A stretch of DNA of 11,260 nucleotides from Candidatus Methanophagales archaeon ANME-1-THS (GCA_004212135.1 RXIE01000039.1:1-11260); one strand, 5' to 3'; positions 1 through 6,414 are shown, counted from the first letter of the stretch. The notes: generated by a model not told the origin, from the letters alone. A program made the numbers and translations.

Positions 1-33
1 GTTTTGATACTCCTCAACTGCCAGCTCAGATAG

Positions 34-465
34 CTACCGGAGTGTTTCTCCTGGTTTCAATCTCAGGTTCGTCACCACAGTGAGGGGTGGATCTGGTATT
101 CGGAACTCCATAGTTTCGGAAGTACTGTTATCGTTCATATCAGTATCTTTCAATTTCTCGGCCGGCAGAACATAGCGATGTTCGTTCTCTTTACATACCT
201 CATCAGTATAAAGATAGACGCCACCTTCTAAAACGATACTTGGATTGTTTAATCCTGATATAGTTCCATATTTCCCGCTGAGCCCCAGCCCCGGCATCAC
301 AAGCTCGGGGTTTATGGTGTTTAAAATCACATAGGTGGCAAAAAGCAAAAGAAGTCCTAAGATAGCGCCGGTCATTCTGTCTTTGGCTTCAGACCTGGCA
401 GAGGGCAATGCTGCTGAAGCAGTAAACTGAATAGCGCCAATAACCAGCATTAAAAGAGCAACCAT
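34..465 (-). CDS. VirB2/TrbC-like type IV secretion pilin, 5' end probably disrupted
   Basis: Two hydrophobic helices (about residues 1-18 and 33-50 of the 143 aa ORF) are separated by a short charged loop, SARSEAKDRM, and the second helix runs into ILNTINPEL. This hairpin with an A-KDR loop and a TINPEL end is the pattern of the type IV secretion pilin families (VirB2/TrbC-like, T4SS_pilin) that I know best from candidate-phyla bacteria. An 85-residue hydrophilic tail after the helices (GGVYLYTDEV...) is longer than in VirB2 and I do not recognise its fold. The ATG at 465 lacks a Shine-Dalgarno sequence, and the first helix continues upstream in frame (FNGIFTFALIAAG) until a TAA at 511-513. 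There is no signal peptide in frame; one lies in another frame at 506-592. Either a frameshift splits the gene or the 5' end has decayed. The fold call is fairly sure; a role in DNA or protein transfer is inference. Confidence 0.6.
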   Translation of the reverse strand: MVALLMLVIGAIQFTASAALPSARSEAKDRMTGAILGLLLLFATYVILNTINPELVMPGLGLSGKYGTISGLNNPSIVLEGGVYLYTDEVCKENEHRYVLPAEKLKDTDMNDNSTSETMEFRIPDPPLTVVTNLRLKPGETLR

Positions 466-505
466 TCCAGCGGCGATTAAAGCAAAAGTGAAAATACCAT
501 TAAAG

Positions 506-592
506 CTAAATTAGTAGCAAATACAACGCTAATGCCAAACGAAAAAGAAGACGACTCATAATTACGTTAGGCCACCTTATGACATATTTCAT
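506..592 (-). other. 28-codon signal-peptide-like frame, probable 5' piece of the pilin gene
   Basis: The ATG at 592 overlaps the stop of the CitG-like gene as TGATG (594-590), a typical translational-coupling junction. It encodes 28 residues with a basic start (MKYVIRWPN) and a hydrophobic stretch (RLALALYLLLI), then stops at TAG 508-506. The pilin frame is offset by one base. Removing one T from the TTT at about 508-510 would fuse this peptide to the pilin helix without further stops. I read this as the broken N-terminus of the pilin rather than an independent gene. Confidence 0.45.
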
Positions 593-1467
593 CAGACCCT
601 CAACCCACCGAGAATACGGATAAACAACGCAGCGGCTATGATATCCGCGGTAGACCCGGGGTTTAGTCCTTCCCTGATGAGTTCCTCATCAAATTCCTCG
701 AGCTCTTTACGCTGGTATCCCCTCGTTGCGATTCCCCGCGCCCTTTGTTGTACATAGCTGCTCTTTTCAGGTCCGAATTTCATGGTGATAAAGGTGTCCT
801 CCTCGCTCGCAAGCAATCTGAGATACGCATGCGTTATGGTATCATTAATGCGTTCCCCTTTGGCAAAATCGGTTATGAGCGCTGCGTATTCGAAGGTCTT
901 CTCAAAGCCACCCACCAATTCCCGTGAAATCTGATCGTAGGATGCCGATATGGTAAGTATCGCATAGAGTGAGAGCTTCTTTGCCCGTATCTCGGGTATT
1001 GATGCCTCGTCCATCACATCAAGTTCGGGCACCTCCCTCCTCACCTTCACCTTTGCTTTCGGAAAAGCGGTATAAACCTCGACTGCATCACCTACGCTCG
1101 TGTTCTGCATGATCTCCGTGGCTTTCCGCTTGATCTCCGCAGCATTGGAGCGCTCGCAAGCGCCGGCGGCCATCGCTAAAGGGACCAATAAAAGGAGCGC
1201 ACCGAAATGTGTATTTCCTCCGCTTTGCCACGCAACGCTTTCTTCCACTCCCCTTCGTATCAACTCACCGACGCCCCGTTCGCTGCGGCTTCCCCGCGCT
1301 GCGGCCTCTCTCAATATGGGGTATACGGCAACCGAAGAGGCGAGAAAATGCTCGTAACACGTATCCCTGAAGTCATGTGTTCGGTCCACATTGCCGGGTT
1401 TCGGATAAGCCGATACCTCGAGCAGCAAGGCCAGTTGCGCACTCCGCGCTACGTCATCCTCATCCAT
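592..1467 (-). CDS. CitG-like triphosphoribosyl-dephospho-CoA synthase family protein
   Basis: This 291 aa protein belongs to the CitG/MdcB family (COG1767). The family's known enzymes join ATP to dephospho-CoA to make the 2'-(5''-triphosphoribosyl) precursor of the citrate or malonate lyase prosthetic group. Three family blocks are visible: EVSAYPKPGNVDR at 17-29, GGNTHFGALLL at 83-93, and LNPGSTADIIAAALF at 268-282. The length is normal, and the start at 1467 is the first in-frame ATG. No citrate or malonate lyase subunits lie nearby. Archaeal members are often found without lyases, so the true product may be another phosphoribosyl transfer or cofactor step. A candidate TATA element on this strand lies at about 1507-1516, in the 86-bp gap shared with the divergent gene at 1554. 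Family assignment is strong; the exact reaction is uncertain. Confidence 0.85.
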   Translation of the reverse strand: MDEDDVARSAQLALLLEVSAYPKPGNVDRTHDFRDTCYEHFLASSVAVYPILREAAARGSRSERGVGELIRRGVEESVAWQSGGNTHFGALLLLVPLAMAAGACERSNAAEIKRKATEIMQNTSVGDAVEVYTAFPKAKVKVRREVPELDVMDEASIPEIRAKKLSLYAILTISASYDQISRELVGGFEKTFEYAALITDFAKGERINDTITHAYLRLLASEEDTFITMKFGPEKSSYVQQRARGIATRGYQRKELEEFDEELIREGLNPGSTADIIAAALFIRILGGLRV

Positions 1468-1506
1468 GATCGCTGCTTATCTTTTTAATCTGGCTTGATA
1501 AGTAAG

Positions 1507-1516
1507 AGTTTATACA
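1507..1516. promoter_or_regulatory. Candidate TATA element between divergent genes
   Basis: The sequence AGTTTATACA reads as a TATA-like element on both strands (TTTATAC forward, GTATAAAC reverse). It lies about 40-46 bases before both the ATG at 1554 (plus) and the ATG at 1467 (minus), so one AT-rich element may serve both directions. No strong Shine-Dalgarno sequence precedes either start. Confidence 0.4.
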
Positions 1517-1553
1517 ACCCAAACGATCGTGACAGAGCGGTGAAGAAGGCTGG

Positions 1554-2045
1554 ATGAAAGAAGAAGATTTACGAGCATTACTTGCTGAGCAGCGATCACT
1601 GGCGAACGAATACCATACCTCAATCTGGCGAAGTGTCCATTTCTTTTCCGCCTTAATTACCGCGCTTTTAGGTCTAAGTGGGCTCCTTATAGGATCACAA
1701 GCGCCAAAGATCCTTATAGTAGCCTTCCCCTTCCTCGCTTTACTCTTCAGCATATTCGGGATCTTGGTCTTATATCGGGGGAGTCGGTATTTTTTACAGG
1801 CAACCTATGCCATTTCGGTCATTCGTAATAAGCTTGATATTCAGAATGCAATCAACAAGAAGGACTTAAAAGTATTTGGAATTGATGATTTATTATGCGA
1901 CCGATTCTCGTCAGCAGAGGACTATGTGAAGAAACGCAGTTTCAATTTAACGCAATTCAGGATACGGACCATCATTTACTGGATCTATATTGTATTAGCC
2001 ATTATGAGTGTACTTTTTATGGGTTATGTGCTTACGTATACGTGA
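1554..2045 (+). CDS. Unrecognised three-helix membrane protein
   Basis: I do not recognise the family of this 163 aa protein. A short charged N-terminus (MKEEDLRALLAEQ, likely helical) is followed by a tight hairpin of two membrane helices at about 28-48 and 52-74. A soluble, mostly polar segment spans 75-136, and a third helix lies at about 139-160 with almost no tail. The layout, a cytoplasmic N-terminal helix plus a two-helix hairpin and a middle soluble domain, vaguely resembles small 2TM effector families such as SLATT. No nucleotide-sensor partner is present, so I do not assign that. The start is the first ATG after a candidate TATA at about 1508-1515. It is transcribed divergently from the CitG-like gene and points toward the TctA gene 148 bases downstream, which has its own promoter. 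Confidence 0.7.
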   Translation: MKEEDLRALLAEQRSLANEYHTSIWRSVHFFSALITALLGLSGLLIGSQAPKILIVAFPFLALLFSIFGILVLYRGSRYFLQATYAISVIRNKLDIQNAINKKDLKVFGIDDLLCDRFSSAEDYVKKRSFNLTQFRIRTIIYWIYIVLAIMSVLFMGYVLTYT

Positions 2046-2158
2046 AACACCGGATTAAAACGGTTGATTATTCTTCTCTAACTATTTTAAAGGTCTGTCT
2101 CCCTCCTCAACAGATATAACAAACGAGCTGCGGTGGACTTTTGCTCTCTTTCCTATCC

Positions 2159-2168
2159 ATTTAAATAG
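2159..2168 (+). promoter_or_regulatory. TATA box of the TctA-type gene
   Basis: ATTTAAATAG lies 26 bases before the ATG at 2194. With archaeal initiation about 25 bases after the TATA box, the transcript would start within a few bases of the start codon, giving a very short or absent leader. The same ten bases form the TATA box of the L12 gene at 5986-5995. Confidence 0.6.
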
Positions 2169-2193
2169 TCGGTGTGATGAACGGAAAGATGAG

Positions 2194-3504
2194 ATGATGG
2201 ACTCTGTTTTGTTCTTCCTATTGCTCGTTGCTGCTTCACTGCTCGGCGTGTTCCTGGGCACCCTGACCGGGCTCGTACCGGGCTTCCATCCCAATAATCT
2301 CGCCTTTATTCTCCTCTCCGTTACGCCGATGATACGAGCGGACTCAAATGCGATTCCTGTTGATACACTGCTTCTCCTCATTGCCTCCACCATCCTCGCC
2401 GCTTCGGTCGCGAATACTTTCTTGAATTTTATACCCACGGCATTCATCGGAGCGCCCGAAGATGATACCGCGCTCTCTTTACTGCCGGCGCATCGGTTAC
2501 TCCTCGAGGGGAGAGCGTATGAGGCGACGGTCCTCTCAGCACTGGGTAGCTTTGGTGCGGTTATCTTCTCGTTCCTCTTCATCGTCCCGTTCTATCTCAT
2601 CTTCGCCGCACTTCACGTCTACGAGCTCCTTCGCAGTCTCATGCTGTACCTCCTCATAGGCATCTCCGCGGTACTCATTCTCACCGAGAGCTTCAGCGAA
2701 CGGATGGAGGCATATCAGGCTATCCTCCTCTCTTGCTTTGTCTTTATCCTCTCGGGGTTCTTTGGCTTGATGATACTGAACATGCCCGTGTACTCTCCGT
2801 TCCCTTTTCGGTCTACCATGCTTTTTCCCGCACTTACTGGCTTATTTGGGCTCTCCGCCATCCTCTTTTCGCTCCTCTACACGCCACAGATACCAATGCA
2901 GCGGATCGAAGAGCCCGTACTGGAGAAGGGGAGCGTTCTGAAATCAGTTATATCAGGCTCGGTTTTTGGCACGGTGGTAAGCATTCTACCCGGAATAACC
3001 TCCGCGCATGCAACAGTCATGGCGATGCTTGCACGAAGAACCCGCGAGCCTGAGCAGGTCATTATGACCTTGAGCGGGGTGAACACGGCGGATGTCATTT
3101 TCTGTCTGGTTGGGCTCTTTATTATTGCACGTGCGAGGAGCGGAACAACGATAGCGATAAGCCGTCTCCTAGCGGTTACGCCATGGGAAGGATTCATTCC
3201 ACCGTCAGCATTGATTTATCTGCTCATTGTCGCCTTAATTGCAGCTCCATGCTCATTTTTCATTACGAAGTACATGGGGAAGCAGTTCTCGTTGCAATTC
3301 GCGAGACTACCGTATCGAGTGGTAATGAGTGGTATCGTTGTCTTTCTCACGGTACTCGTTCTCCTCTTCACTGGCCCTTTAGGATTGCTGGTTCTCCTCG
3401 TAGGCACCTTAATCGGACTGATCCCCATTTATCTGGGCGTACGGAGGAGTACCTGCATGGGCGTCCTGCTTGTGCCGATCATCGTTCTGCTCTGGCGAAT
3501 CTGA
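2194..3504 (+). CDS. TctA-family (COG1784) membrane permease, stand-alone
   Basis: This 436 aa, highly hydrophobic protein has roughly ten to twelve membrane segments and belongs to the TctA family (PF01970, archaeal COG1784). In bacteria TctA is the large membrane subunit of tripartite tricarboxylate transporters. The family hallmark is a glycine/proline loop after the first helix, here LGTLTGLVPGFHPNNLA at 21-37. It is echoed by the second-half loop FGTVVSILPGITSAHATV at 258-275, reflecting the family's internal duplication. A GAPEDDTALSLLPAHRLLLEG stretch at 87-107 and GVNTADVIF at 295-303 are further conserved-looking blocks. No TctB (small membrane) or TctC (periplasmic binding) gene lies next to it, so it is an orphan, as in many archaea. 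The substrate cannot be read from sequence. Translation could begin at either of the two adjacent ATG codons at 2194 and 2197. Confidence 0.85.
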   Translation: MMDSVLFFLLLVAASLLGVFLGTLTGLVPGFHPNNLAFILLSVTPMIRADSNAIPVDTLLLLIASTILAASVANTFLNFIPTAFIGAPEDDTALSLLPAHRLLLEGRAYEATVLSALGSFGAVIFSFLFIVPFYLIFAALHVYELLRSLMLYLLIGISAVLILTESFSERMEAYQAILLSCFVFILSGFFGLMILNMPVYSPFPFRSTMLFPALTGLFGLSAILFSLLYTPQIPMQRIEEPVLEKGSVLKSVISGSVFGTVVSILPGITSAHATVMAMLARRTREPEQVIMTLSGVNTADVIFCLVGLFIIARARSGTTIAISRLLAVTPWEGFIPPSALIYLLIVALIAAPCSFFITKYMGKQFSLQFARLPYRVVMSGIVVFLTVLVLLFTGPLGLLVLLVGTLIGLIPIYLGVRRSTCMGVLLVPIIVLLWRI

Positions 3505-3518
3505 AAAAAATGCGTTTG

Positions 3519-3528
3519 TTTATATAAA
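3519..3528 (+). promoter_or_regulatory. TATA box of the gap-pgk operon
   Basis: TTTATATAAA ends 20 bases before the GAPDH ATG at 3549, in a 44-base gap after the TctA stop. The bases just before the ATG (AAATATCTTTAC) contain no Shine-Dalgarno motif. Placement and composition indicate a leaderless or nearly leaderless transcript. Confidence 0.7.
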
Positions 3529-3548
3529 AAAATAACAAATATCTTTAC

Positions 3549-4571
3549 ATGGTAAAGGTAGCGATAAATGGATGGGGGAGAATAGGTCGAATTGTGTTTA
3601 GAGCAGCGCTACGAGATGATTCAGCACTCGATTTTGTGGCATTGAATAGCCGTGGTGCGGAAGCTTCCTGGGTCGCTCATCTCCTGACGTATGATTCGGT
3701 ACATGGTAAGCTGGCGGGGGAGGTGCGAGCTGATGAAGAGCGGAATAGGATCACGGTGAATGGAAAAGCGATACAGATATTTGCGGAAAGCGATGTTGGT
3801 AAGTTGCCCTGGGGTGATCTGGGTGTGGATGTGGTGGTAGAATCCACGGGTGAGTTCACGGGCAGGAAGGAGGCGGAGAAGCATCTTGAGGCCGGGTGCA
3901 AGAAAGTGGTCATAACCGCACCTGCGAAGAATCCTGATGTAACGATTGTTCCGGGAGTCAATGACGAGATGTATGACCATGCACGGCACAAGATCATTTC
4001 CGTTGCCTCGTGCACCACCAATTGCCTGGCTCCGGTAGCGAAGGTATTAAATGACGAGTTTGGCATGAAGCGAGGTTTCATGACGACGGTGCATTCGTAT
4101 ACCAACGACCAGAAGATTCTCGATGGGCGTCATAAGGACCTGAGAAGAGCACGTGCGGCGGCAATGTCAATAATACCCACAACCACGGGTGCGGCAGCAT
4201 CGATCGGGATCGTGTTACCCTCGTTAGCGGGAAAAATGGATGGGATCGCGTTGCGAGTGCCGACGTTTAATGTCTCTATCGTTGACCTTGTGGCGGAGTT
4301 AGGGCGCGAGGTTACGCGTGAAGAGGTGAACCGAGCTTTTGAGACCGCCTCGCGATCGTCCTTGAAGGGTATTCTCGCGGTTTCGTACGAGCCACTGGTC
4401 TCCATCGATTATATCGGCACCACCTTTTCCGCGGTGGTTGATGCGCTCTCTACCAGTGTGATAGGTGGCAAAGGTAGTTTCGTGAAAGTACTGGCGTGGT
4501 ATGACAATGAATGGGGCTACTCGTGCCGAGTGGTCGACGTGGTCAAGCGGATAGCGAAGCTGGGGCTGTAA
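3549..4571 (+). CDS. gap: Class I (bacterial-type) glyceraldehyde-3-phosphate dehydrogenase
   Basis: GAPDH interconverts glyceraldehyde-3-phosphate and 1,3-bisphosphoglycerate in the cytoplasm. This 340 aa protein is the class I form: Rossmann start VAINGWGRIGR (4-14), active-site block SVASCTTNCLAP (151-162, nucleophile Cys155), the general-base His182 in TTVHSYTNDQ, the phosphate-site TTTGAA (211-216), and WYDNEWGYS (317-325) near the end. Most archaea instead use the distinct class II enzyme, so a bacterial-type gene here suggests ancient transfer; class I is also known from haloarchaea. The residue after the second beta strand, normally Asp in NAD enzymes, is replaced within ALNSRG (31-36). 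The usual Leu-Pro of the DLPHKD region is Gly-Arg (LDGRHKD). Both changes point to NADP(H) preference, which is inference. The pgk gene follows after 28 bases, so the operon covers two consecutive reactions. Confidence 0.95.
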   Translation: MVKVAINGWGRIGRIVFRAALRDDSALDFVALNSRGAEASWVAHLLTYDSVHGKLAGEVRADEERNRITVNGKAIQIFAESDVGKLPWGDLGVDVVVESTGEFTGRKEAEKHLEAGCKKVVITAPAKNPDVTIVPGVNDEMYDHARHKIISVASCTTNCLAPVAKVLNDEFGMKRGFMTTVHSYTNDQKILDGRHKDLRRARAAAMSIIPTTTGAAASIGIVLPSLAGKMDGIALRVPTFNVSIVDLVAELGREVTREEVNRAFETASRSSLKGILAVSYEPLVSIDYIGTTFSAVVDALSTSVIGGKGSFVKVLAWYDNEWGYSCRVVDVVKRIAKLGL

Positions 4572-4599
4572 GAACGAACAATCAAGGGGGCAGAGGAAG

Positions 4600-5802
4600 A
4601 TGATTGACGGAATAGAAGATTTTTTGACGTTGGATGATTTCGATGTAGCGGGAAAGACAGTACTTTTCAGGGCGGATGTCAACTCGGTGGTCATCGATGG
4701 TAAGGTGCAGATGAAGGAGCGGATTGTAGAGAACGCCAAGACGATCCAGGAACTTTCGGAGATGGATGCAAAGGTCGTTATACTCGCGCACCAGGGTCGT
4801 CCGGGCGGTGCTGATTTCTTACCGCTCGAGCAGCATGCGGAGTTGCTCGCGACCATTCTGGGATTGAGCTATGTGGATGATATCATGGGTCCGGCAGCAC
4901 GCGAAGCGATAAAAAAGCTTGGCAAGGGTGACGTGTTATTGCTTGACAATGTGCGAATGCTAGCTGAGGAGACACTGGATAAAACGCCCGAGGAACATGC
5001 GAAATCGAATTTTGTCCGACGGCTAGCGCCACTTGCGGATCTCTACATCAATGACGCGTTCTCGGTTGCGCATCGGTCGCATGCGTCTGTTGTGGGATTT
5101 CCCATGGTGTTAGACGCGGGTGTGGGGAGATTGATGGAACGAGAGCTGCGTGCATTGGAACGGGCAGTCCACCGCATAGAGCGGCCATGTGTCTATGTTC
5201 TCGGGGGTGTGAAGCCGGAAGAGGTATTTGACATCATTGATTTCGCATTGACGAGGGATGTGGATTATATACTCACCACGGGCATGATTGGCAATCTCTT
5301 CCTTTACGCGGGCGGTATCATTCCGCTTAAAGTTGAGAAAGACCTTCTGGAGAGTGTGAGTCGAGCAGAGCGTATACTTGAGCGAGCAGGTACGAGAATC
5401 AAATATCCCGAGGATGTTGCCATTGAGGTGGAAGGCAGGAGAGAAGAGGTTCCCGTGGAGCAGGTAAAGCCAAACCAGCCGATCTACGATATCGGGGAGA
5501 AAACGATCGCGAACTATTCAGAGATAATCCGAAACGCGCGCACGGTGATCATGAAAGGTCCTATGGGGTTCTATGAGAATAAGGAATTTGCAAAAGGCAC
5601 ACGCGAGATTTTCAAAGCGATTTCAACTTCTGATGCGTTCTCACTCCTCGGTGGCGGGCATACCTCGGCGGCGATCAGCGAGGTGGGGATGGATAAACGT
5701 GAGATGATGCATGCCCATGTGAGTCTTGCAGGTGGTGCATTCCTTCGGTATCTCCTGGGTAAGCCGCTGCCCGGGATCGAGGTCTTAAAGCGGAAGAAAT
5801 AA
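4600..5802 (+). CDS. pgk: Archaeal-type phosphoglycerate kinase
   Basis: PGK moves the acyl phosphate between 1,3-bisphosphoglycerate and ADP/ATP, the step next to GAPDH. This 400 aa protein has the two-domain order of the family. FRADVNSVVIDGKVQ (23-37) and LAHQGRPGG (62-70) form the substrate basic patch, then come LLLDNVRMLAEE (113-124) and INDAFSVAHRSHASVVGF (150-167). The C-domain has YVLGGVKPEE (199-208), MKGPMGFYEN (318-327) and LLGGGHTSAAI (349-359). The LAHQGRP form and the GGGHT loop, where bacteria have GGGD, mark it as archaeal rather than bacterial. It is therefore of different origin from the adjacent bacterial-type GAPDH. A GGGGG stretch at 4586-4590 sits nine bases before the ATG and can act as ribosome-binding site. 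Co-transcription with gap is likely, since only 28 bases separate them and no TATA element is seen. Confidence 0.95.
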   Translation: MIDGIEDFLTLDDFDVAGKTVLFRADVNSVVIDGKVQMKERIVENAKTIQELSEMDAKVVILAHQGRPGGADFLPLEQHAELLATILGLSYVDDIMGPAAREAIKKLGKGDVLLLDNVRMLAEETLDKTPEEHAKSNFVRRLAPLADLYINDAFSVAHRSHASVVGFPMVLDAGVGRLMERELRALERAVHRIERPCVYVLGGVKPEEVFDIIDFALTRDVDYILTTGMIGNLFLYAGGIIPLKVEKDLLESVSRAERILERAGTRIKYPEDVAIEVEGRREEVPVEQVKPNQPIYDIGEKTIANYSEIIRNARTVIMKGPMGFYENKEFAKGTREIFKAISTSDAFSLLGGGHTSAAISEVGMDKREMMHAHVSLAGGAFLRYLLGKPLPGIEVLKRKK

Positions 5803-5811
5803 GTTTATCTC
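5801..5811 (+). promoter_or_regulatory. Possible TATA element for tRNA-Arg
   Basis: AAGTTTATCTC overlaps the pgk stop codon and ends 31 bases before the mature 5' end of the tRNA. It is the only TATA-like element in the 40-base gap. The match is moderate and the tRNA could also be processed from the pgk transcript. Confidence 0.35.
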
Positions 5812-5842
5812 GTGGGTTGAGCTAGTAATACCGTAAAGGAAA

Positions 5843-5914
5843 GGAGTCGTGGGGTAGTGGATATCCTGTCAGGTTCCGGACCTGACGACCTGGGTTCAAA
5901 TCCCAGCGACTCCG
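5843..5914 (+). tRNA. tRNA-Arg (anticodon CCG)
   Basis: A 72-base cloverleaf is visible. The acceptor stem is GGAGTCG pairing with CGACTCC. The anticodon arm is TCAGG-TTCCGGA-CCTGA with anticodon CCG at 5876-5878, and the T arm is CTGGG-TTCAAAT-CCCAG. The discriminator is G at 5914. The next bases are TAA, so CCA is not encoded. The anticodon reads CGG (Arg). The D stem (GGGT with TCCT) is weak but the AGTGGAT-type D loop is normal. Confidence 0.93.
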
Positions 5915-5970
5915 TAACAACCCTTCTTAGCAGGAAAGGTTAATCAAAGAACTTATTTTTGGTGGGTTCT

Positions 5971-6008
5971 TATTCATTCCTTTTTATTTAAATAGAGTGA
6001 ATAGAGTA
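5971..6008 (+). promoter_or_regulatory. L12 promoter: TATA box flanked by an inverted repeat, with tandem 9-mers
   Basis: The TATA box ATTTAAATAG (5986-5995) lies between TATTCATTC (5971-5979) and GAGTGAATA (5995-6003), which are reverse complements with one mismatch. Two near-identical 9-mers in tandem, AATAGAGTG and AATAGAGTA (5991-6008), overlap the right arm. A Shine-Dalgarno GGAGG at 6036-6040 precedes the ATG at 6052 by 11 bases, giving an expected leader of about 30-40 bases. The repeats bracketing the TATA box could form an operator; that is inference. Confidence 0.55.
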
Positions 6009-6051
6009 TAGAATAAAAAGACACGATAAAGATAAGGAGGTAGACATCGAG

Positions 6052-6399
6052 ATGGAATATATATACGCCGCATTGCTCCTGCATAACTCAGGTAAGGAAG
6101 TCACCGAGGATGGCATTACAGCGGTCATGAAGGCTGCGGGTATAGAGGCAGATAAAGGCCGGGTGAAAGCACTGATATCCGCTCTCAGCGGTATCAACAT
6201 AGCCGAAGCGATCGCGCAAGCACAGCCGGTCTATGCTCCTGCGGCAATGGCAGCACCTGCGATGCCCGCACAAGTACCCGCACCAGAAGCAAAAGAGACG
6301 GAAAAGAAAGAGAAGAAGGAGAAGAAAGAGAAGGAAGAGAAAGAGGAGAAGAAGGCAGAAGCGACGGGTATGCAGGGTCTCGCTGCGCTCTTCGGCTGA
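6052..6399 (+). CDS. rpl12: Ribosomal stalk protein P1 (archaeal L12)
   Basis: This 115 aa protein is the archaeal P1/L12 stalk subunit, which binds P0/L10 as dimers and recruits translation GTPases. The N-terminal dimerisation domain (MEYIYAALLLHNSGKEVTED..., 1-55) matches the archaeal family. It is followed by an Ala/Pro hinge (about 58-80), a Lys/Glu-rich segment (81-104) and the factor-binding end GMQGLAALFG (106-115). The charged segment is unusually Lys-rich, where most archaeal homologues are Glu-dominated. Usually the gene ends an L11-L1-L10-L12 cluster; here none of those genes is adjacent, and it sits between two tRNA genes with its own TATA box and a strong GGAGG. The start is secure from the ribosome-binding site and the family N-terminus. 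Confidence 0.95.
   Translation: MEYIYAALLLHNSGKEVTEDGITAVMKAAGIEADKGRVKALISALSGINIAEAIAQAQPVYAPAAMAAPAMPAQVPAPEAKETEKKEKKEKKEKEEKEEKKAEATGMQGLAALFG
6300..6355 (+). repeat. 56-base homopurine tract within rpl12
   Basis: Every base from 6300 to 6355 is A or G, made of GAG/GAA/AAG/AAA codons for the Lys/Glu segment of L12. It is low-complexity, with repeated AGAAGAA and AGAGAA units. Such tracts may change length by slippage and may adopt triplex structure. Confidence 0.85.
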
Positions 6400-6403
6400 G
6401 CAC

Positions 6404-6414
6404 TTTTTCTTCTT
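6404..6414 (+). terminator. T-rich terminator after rpl12
   Basis: TTTTTCTTCTT starts five bases after the L12 stop codon. T-rich tracts in the coding strand are typical archaeal termination signals. No hairpin is needed or obvious. Confidence 0.5.

Noticed and set aside
1100..1488. Plus-strand frames opposite the CitG-like gene
   Set aside because: They overlap a gene with intact family motifs and show no recognisable domain.
1554..2045. SLATT-type defence effector
   Set aside because: The hairpin topology is only loosely similar, and no SMODS, SLOG or other sensor gene is adjacent.
2082..2582. Minus-strand 166-codon frame over the start of the TctA gene
   Set aside because: Composition is Arg/Ser-rich with no motif, and it overlaps a well-supported membrane protein gene.
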